From: a bacterium
GTDB lineage: Bacteria; Patescibacteriota; Minisyncoccia; Phycocordibacterales; UBA9973
DNA length: 6,943 nucleotides
Assembly: GCA_021813175.1 (NCBI GenBank)
Contig: JAKALJ010000022.1
Location: 2,137-9,079 of the forward strand
Reading direction: 5' to 3'
Positions 5,936 through 6,943 of the stretch are shown here, piece after piece. The notes below the pieces were generated by a model, which had not been told where the DNA came from, ran no database searches, and saw nothing but the letters and a program-made list of their open reading frames with translations. Numbering within the stretch: position 1 is the first letter of the stretch; each line of letters opens with the position of its first letter. Both the position numbers and the translations under genes were made by a program.

Positions 5936-5954
5936 AAATTTTCATAAAAAATTT
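5936..5954 (-). promoter_or_regulatory. AT-only inverted repeat upstream of the regulator promoter
   Basis: AAATTTT (5936-5942) and AAAATTT (5948-5954) are perfect 7-bp inverted repeats around 5 nt. They start 2 bp beyond the extended -10 box and cover where a -35 would be. It could be an operator, for example for autoregulation, an AT-rich activating element, or a weak end signal for the dehydrogenase transcript that stops at 5968. Confidence 0.4.
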
Positions 5955-5967
5955 AATAGAGAAAATC

Positions 5968-6942
5968 TTACCGGCGCAGAATATGCTTTGGTTCCCGCCC
6001 TTCAAAAAAATCAATAATATTTTCCGCGGCCATTTTTGCCATCTGCTCCCGGGCGGGGGCGGAGGCCGAAGCCATATGCGGAGTGAGCACGGTATTCTGC
6101 ATTTTTTCAAGGACAGGGGTAATCTTCGGTTCAAATTCATACACATCCAGACCCGCCCCGGCAATTATTTTCCGCTCCAAAGCCAAGGCAAGGGCCTTTT
6201 CGTCTATCACCGCTCCGCGGGAAGTATTCAAGAGGAAGGCCGTCGGTTTCATCAAGCGGAGATTTTTTTCGTTTATCAGGTGCCGGGTGGAAGAAAGAAG
6301 AGGAACATGCAGACTGACAAAATCAGCTCTCGGCAGAATTTCCTCTATTGTCTTGAAATATATCGCGCCGCAATTTTTTTCCAGCTCCCTGTTTTGAACC
6401 ACATCGGTGTAAATCACCGAGAGTCCCAATGCCCGCGCCATTTCCGCCACTCTTTGGCCGATGCGCCCCGCGCCCGCTATTGCCAAAGTTTTGCCGGCGA
6501 GGTCCGTGCCCAAAAACGCGAGCGGTTCCCATCCTTTGTATTTTCCGGCCCGGACAAAGCGATCGCCTTCCGGAATCCTTTTAGCCAGAGAGAACAAGAG
6601 GCCGATAGCGTGTTCAGCCACTGATTCCACGATCAGGGGAGCGGGGGAATTGGCCACGGTAATGCCGCGAGCTTTTGCCTCCTTGAGGTCAATATTGTCA
6701 AAACCGACGGCGTAGTTTGAATAAATCTTCGCCTGCGGTGCCGCGTCAAAAACTTCCGCATTTATCCGGTCGGTGAGCAGCGAAAGCACCGCGTCATAGG
6801 GCTTTTTTTGAAGCAAGGAAATTAATTTTCTTTCGGACGGAATCTTGTCTTTGCCGTATACGTCCACCGCGTATCCTTTTTCTCGGAGCATTTTTTCGGC
6901 CACCTCCGGTATCTTTCTGGTGATGAAAATATTTTTTTGCAT
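5968..6942 (-). CDS. D-isomer-specific 2-hydroxyacid dehydrogenase, NAD-dependent
   Basis: This cytoplasmic oxidoreductase interconverts a 2-oxo acid and its D-2-hydroxy acid; glyoxylate, hydroxypyruvate, pyruvate or 3-phosphoglycerate types are all possible. The 324 residues match the compact family members without a C-terminal ACT domain. The split catalytic domain has SNYAVGFDNIDL (75-86), followed by VANSPAPLIVESVAEHAIGL. The Rossmann nucleotide-binding domain has GAGRIG (157-162), and D180 at the end of the second strand (IYTD) favours NAD over NADP. The catalytic triad is R242 in TSRGA, E271 in EFEP and H289 in TPHM. The ATG at 6942 sits one base from the window edge. The alignment with the family N-terminus fits, but an upstream start and the promoter cannot be seen. 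The exact substrate cannot be told from sequence. The response regulator gene follows after 57 bp on the same strand but has its own promoter. Confidence 0.93.
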   Translation of the reverse strand: MQKNIFITRKIPEVAEKMLREKGYAVDVYGKDKIPSERKLISLLQKKPYDAVLSLLTDRINAEVFDAAPQAKIYSNYAVGFDNIDLKEAKARGITVANSPAPLIVESVAEHAIGLLFSLAKRIPEGDRFVRAGKYKGWEPLAFLGTDLAGKTLAIAGAGRIGQRVAEMARALGLSVIYTDVVQNRELEKNCGAIYFKTIEEILPRADFVSLHVPLLSSTRHLINEKNLRLMKPTAFLLNTSRGAVIDEKALALALERKIIAGAGLDVYEFEPKITPVLEKMQNTVLTPHMASASAPAREQMAKMAAENIIDFFEGREPKHILRR

Positions 6943-6943
6943 A

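Noticed and set aside
5983..6624. 213-codon plus-strand frame opposite the dehydrogenase
   Set aside because: It is antisense to the conserved Rossmann domain and has no family features.

Overview
The window has six protein-coding genes in two convergent blocks and reads as a piece of chromosome from a small-genome bacterium, most likely a member of the Patescibacteria (candidate phyla radiation, Parcubacteria-like). That placement is inference. It rests on the recognisable but divergent housekeeping protein, very weak or absent Shine-Dalgarno sequences, short palindromic elements scattered between and even within genes, and an isoprenoid-synthase-like protein of a type I associate with unannotated proteins of these bacteria. 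No phage, transposase, CRISPR, rRNA or tRNA gene is visible.

Plus-strand block: pyrG (CTP synthase, 25-1659) is followed by a perfect palindrome overlapping its stop codon. Next is a 371-bp gap (1660-2030) rich in inverted repeats; it looks like a structured 5' leader or a small RNA and ends in a hairpin plus T-tract just before the next gene. Then come a six-transmembrane sensor histidine kinase (2031-3461), a 473-residue class I terpenoid-synthase-fold protein with two Asp-rich metal motifs (3524-4945), and a 57-residue zinc-ribbon protein resembling phage Mu Com (5010-5183).

Minus-strand block: a D-2-hydroxyacid dehydrogenase (5968-6942) is followed by an OmpR-type response regulator (5233-5910). 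The regulator has its own extended -10 promoter and a very short leader. The two blocks converge at about 5184-5232, where I see no obvious terminator.

The kinase and the response regulator are the only two-component proteins in view. They may be a split pair on opposite strands, with the terpenoid-synthase-like gene and the zinc ribbon between them. A membrane sensor placed 62 bp from a possible isoprenoid enzyme suggests, but does not show, that the kinase senses an envelope or lipid state. The best candidates for something undescribed are the terpenoid-synthase-like protein and the structured leader upstream of the kinase.
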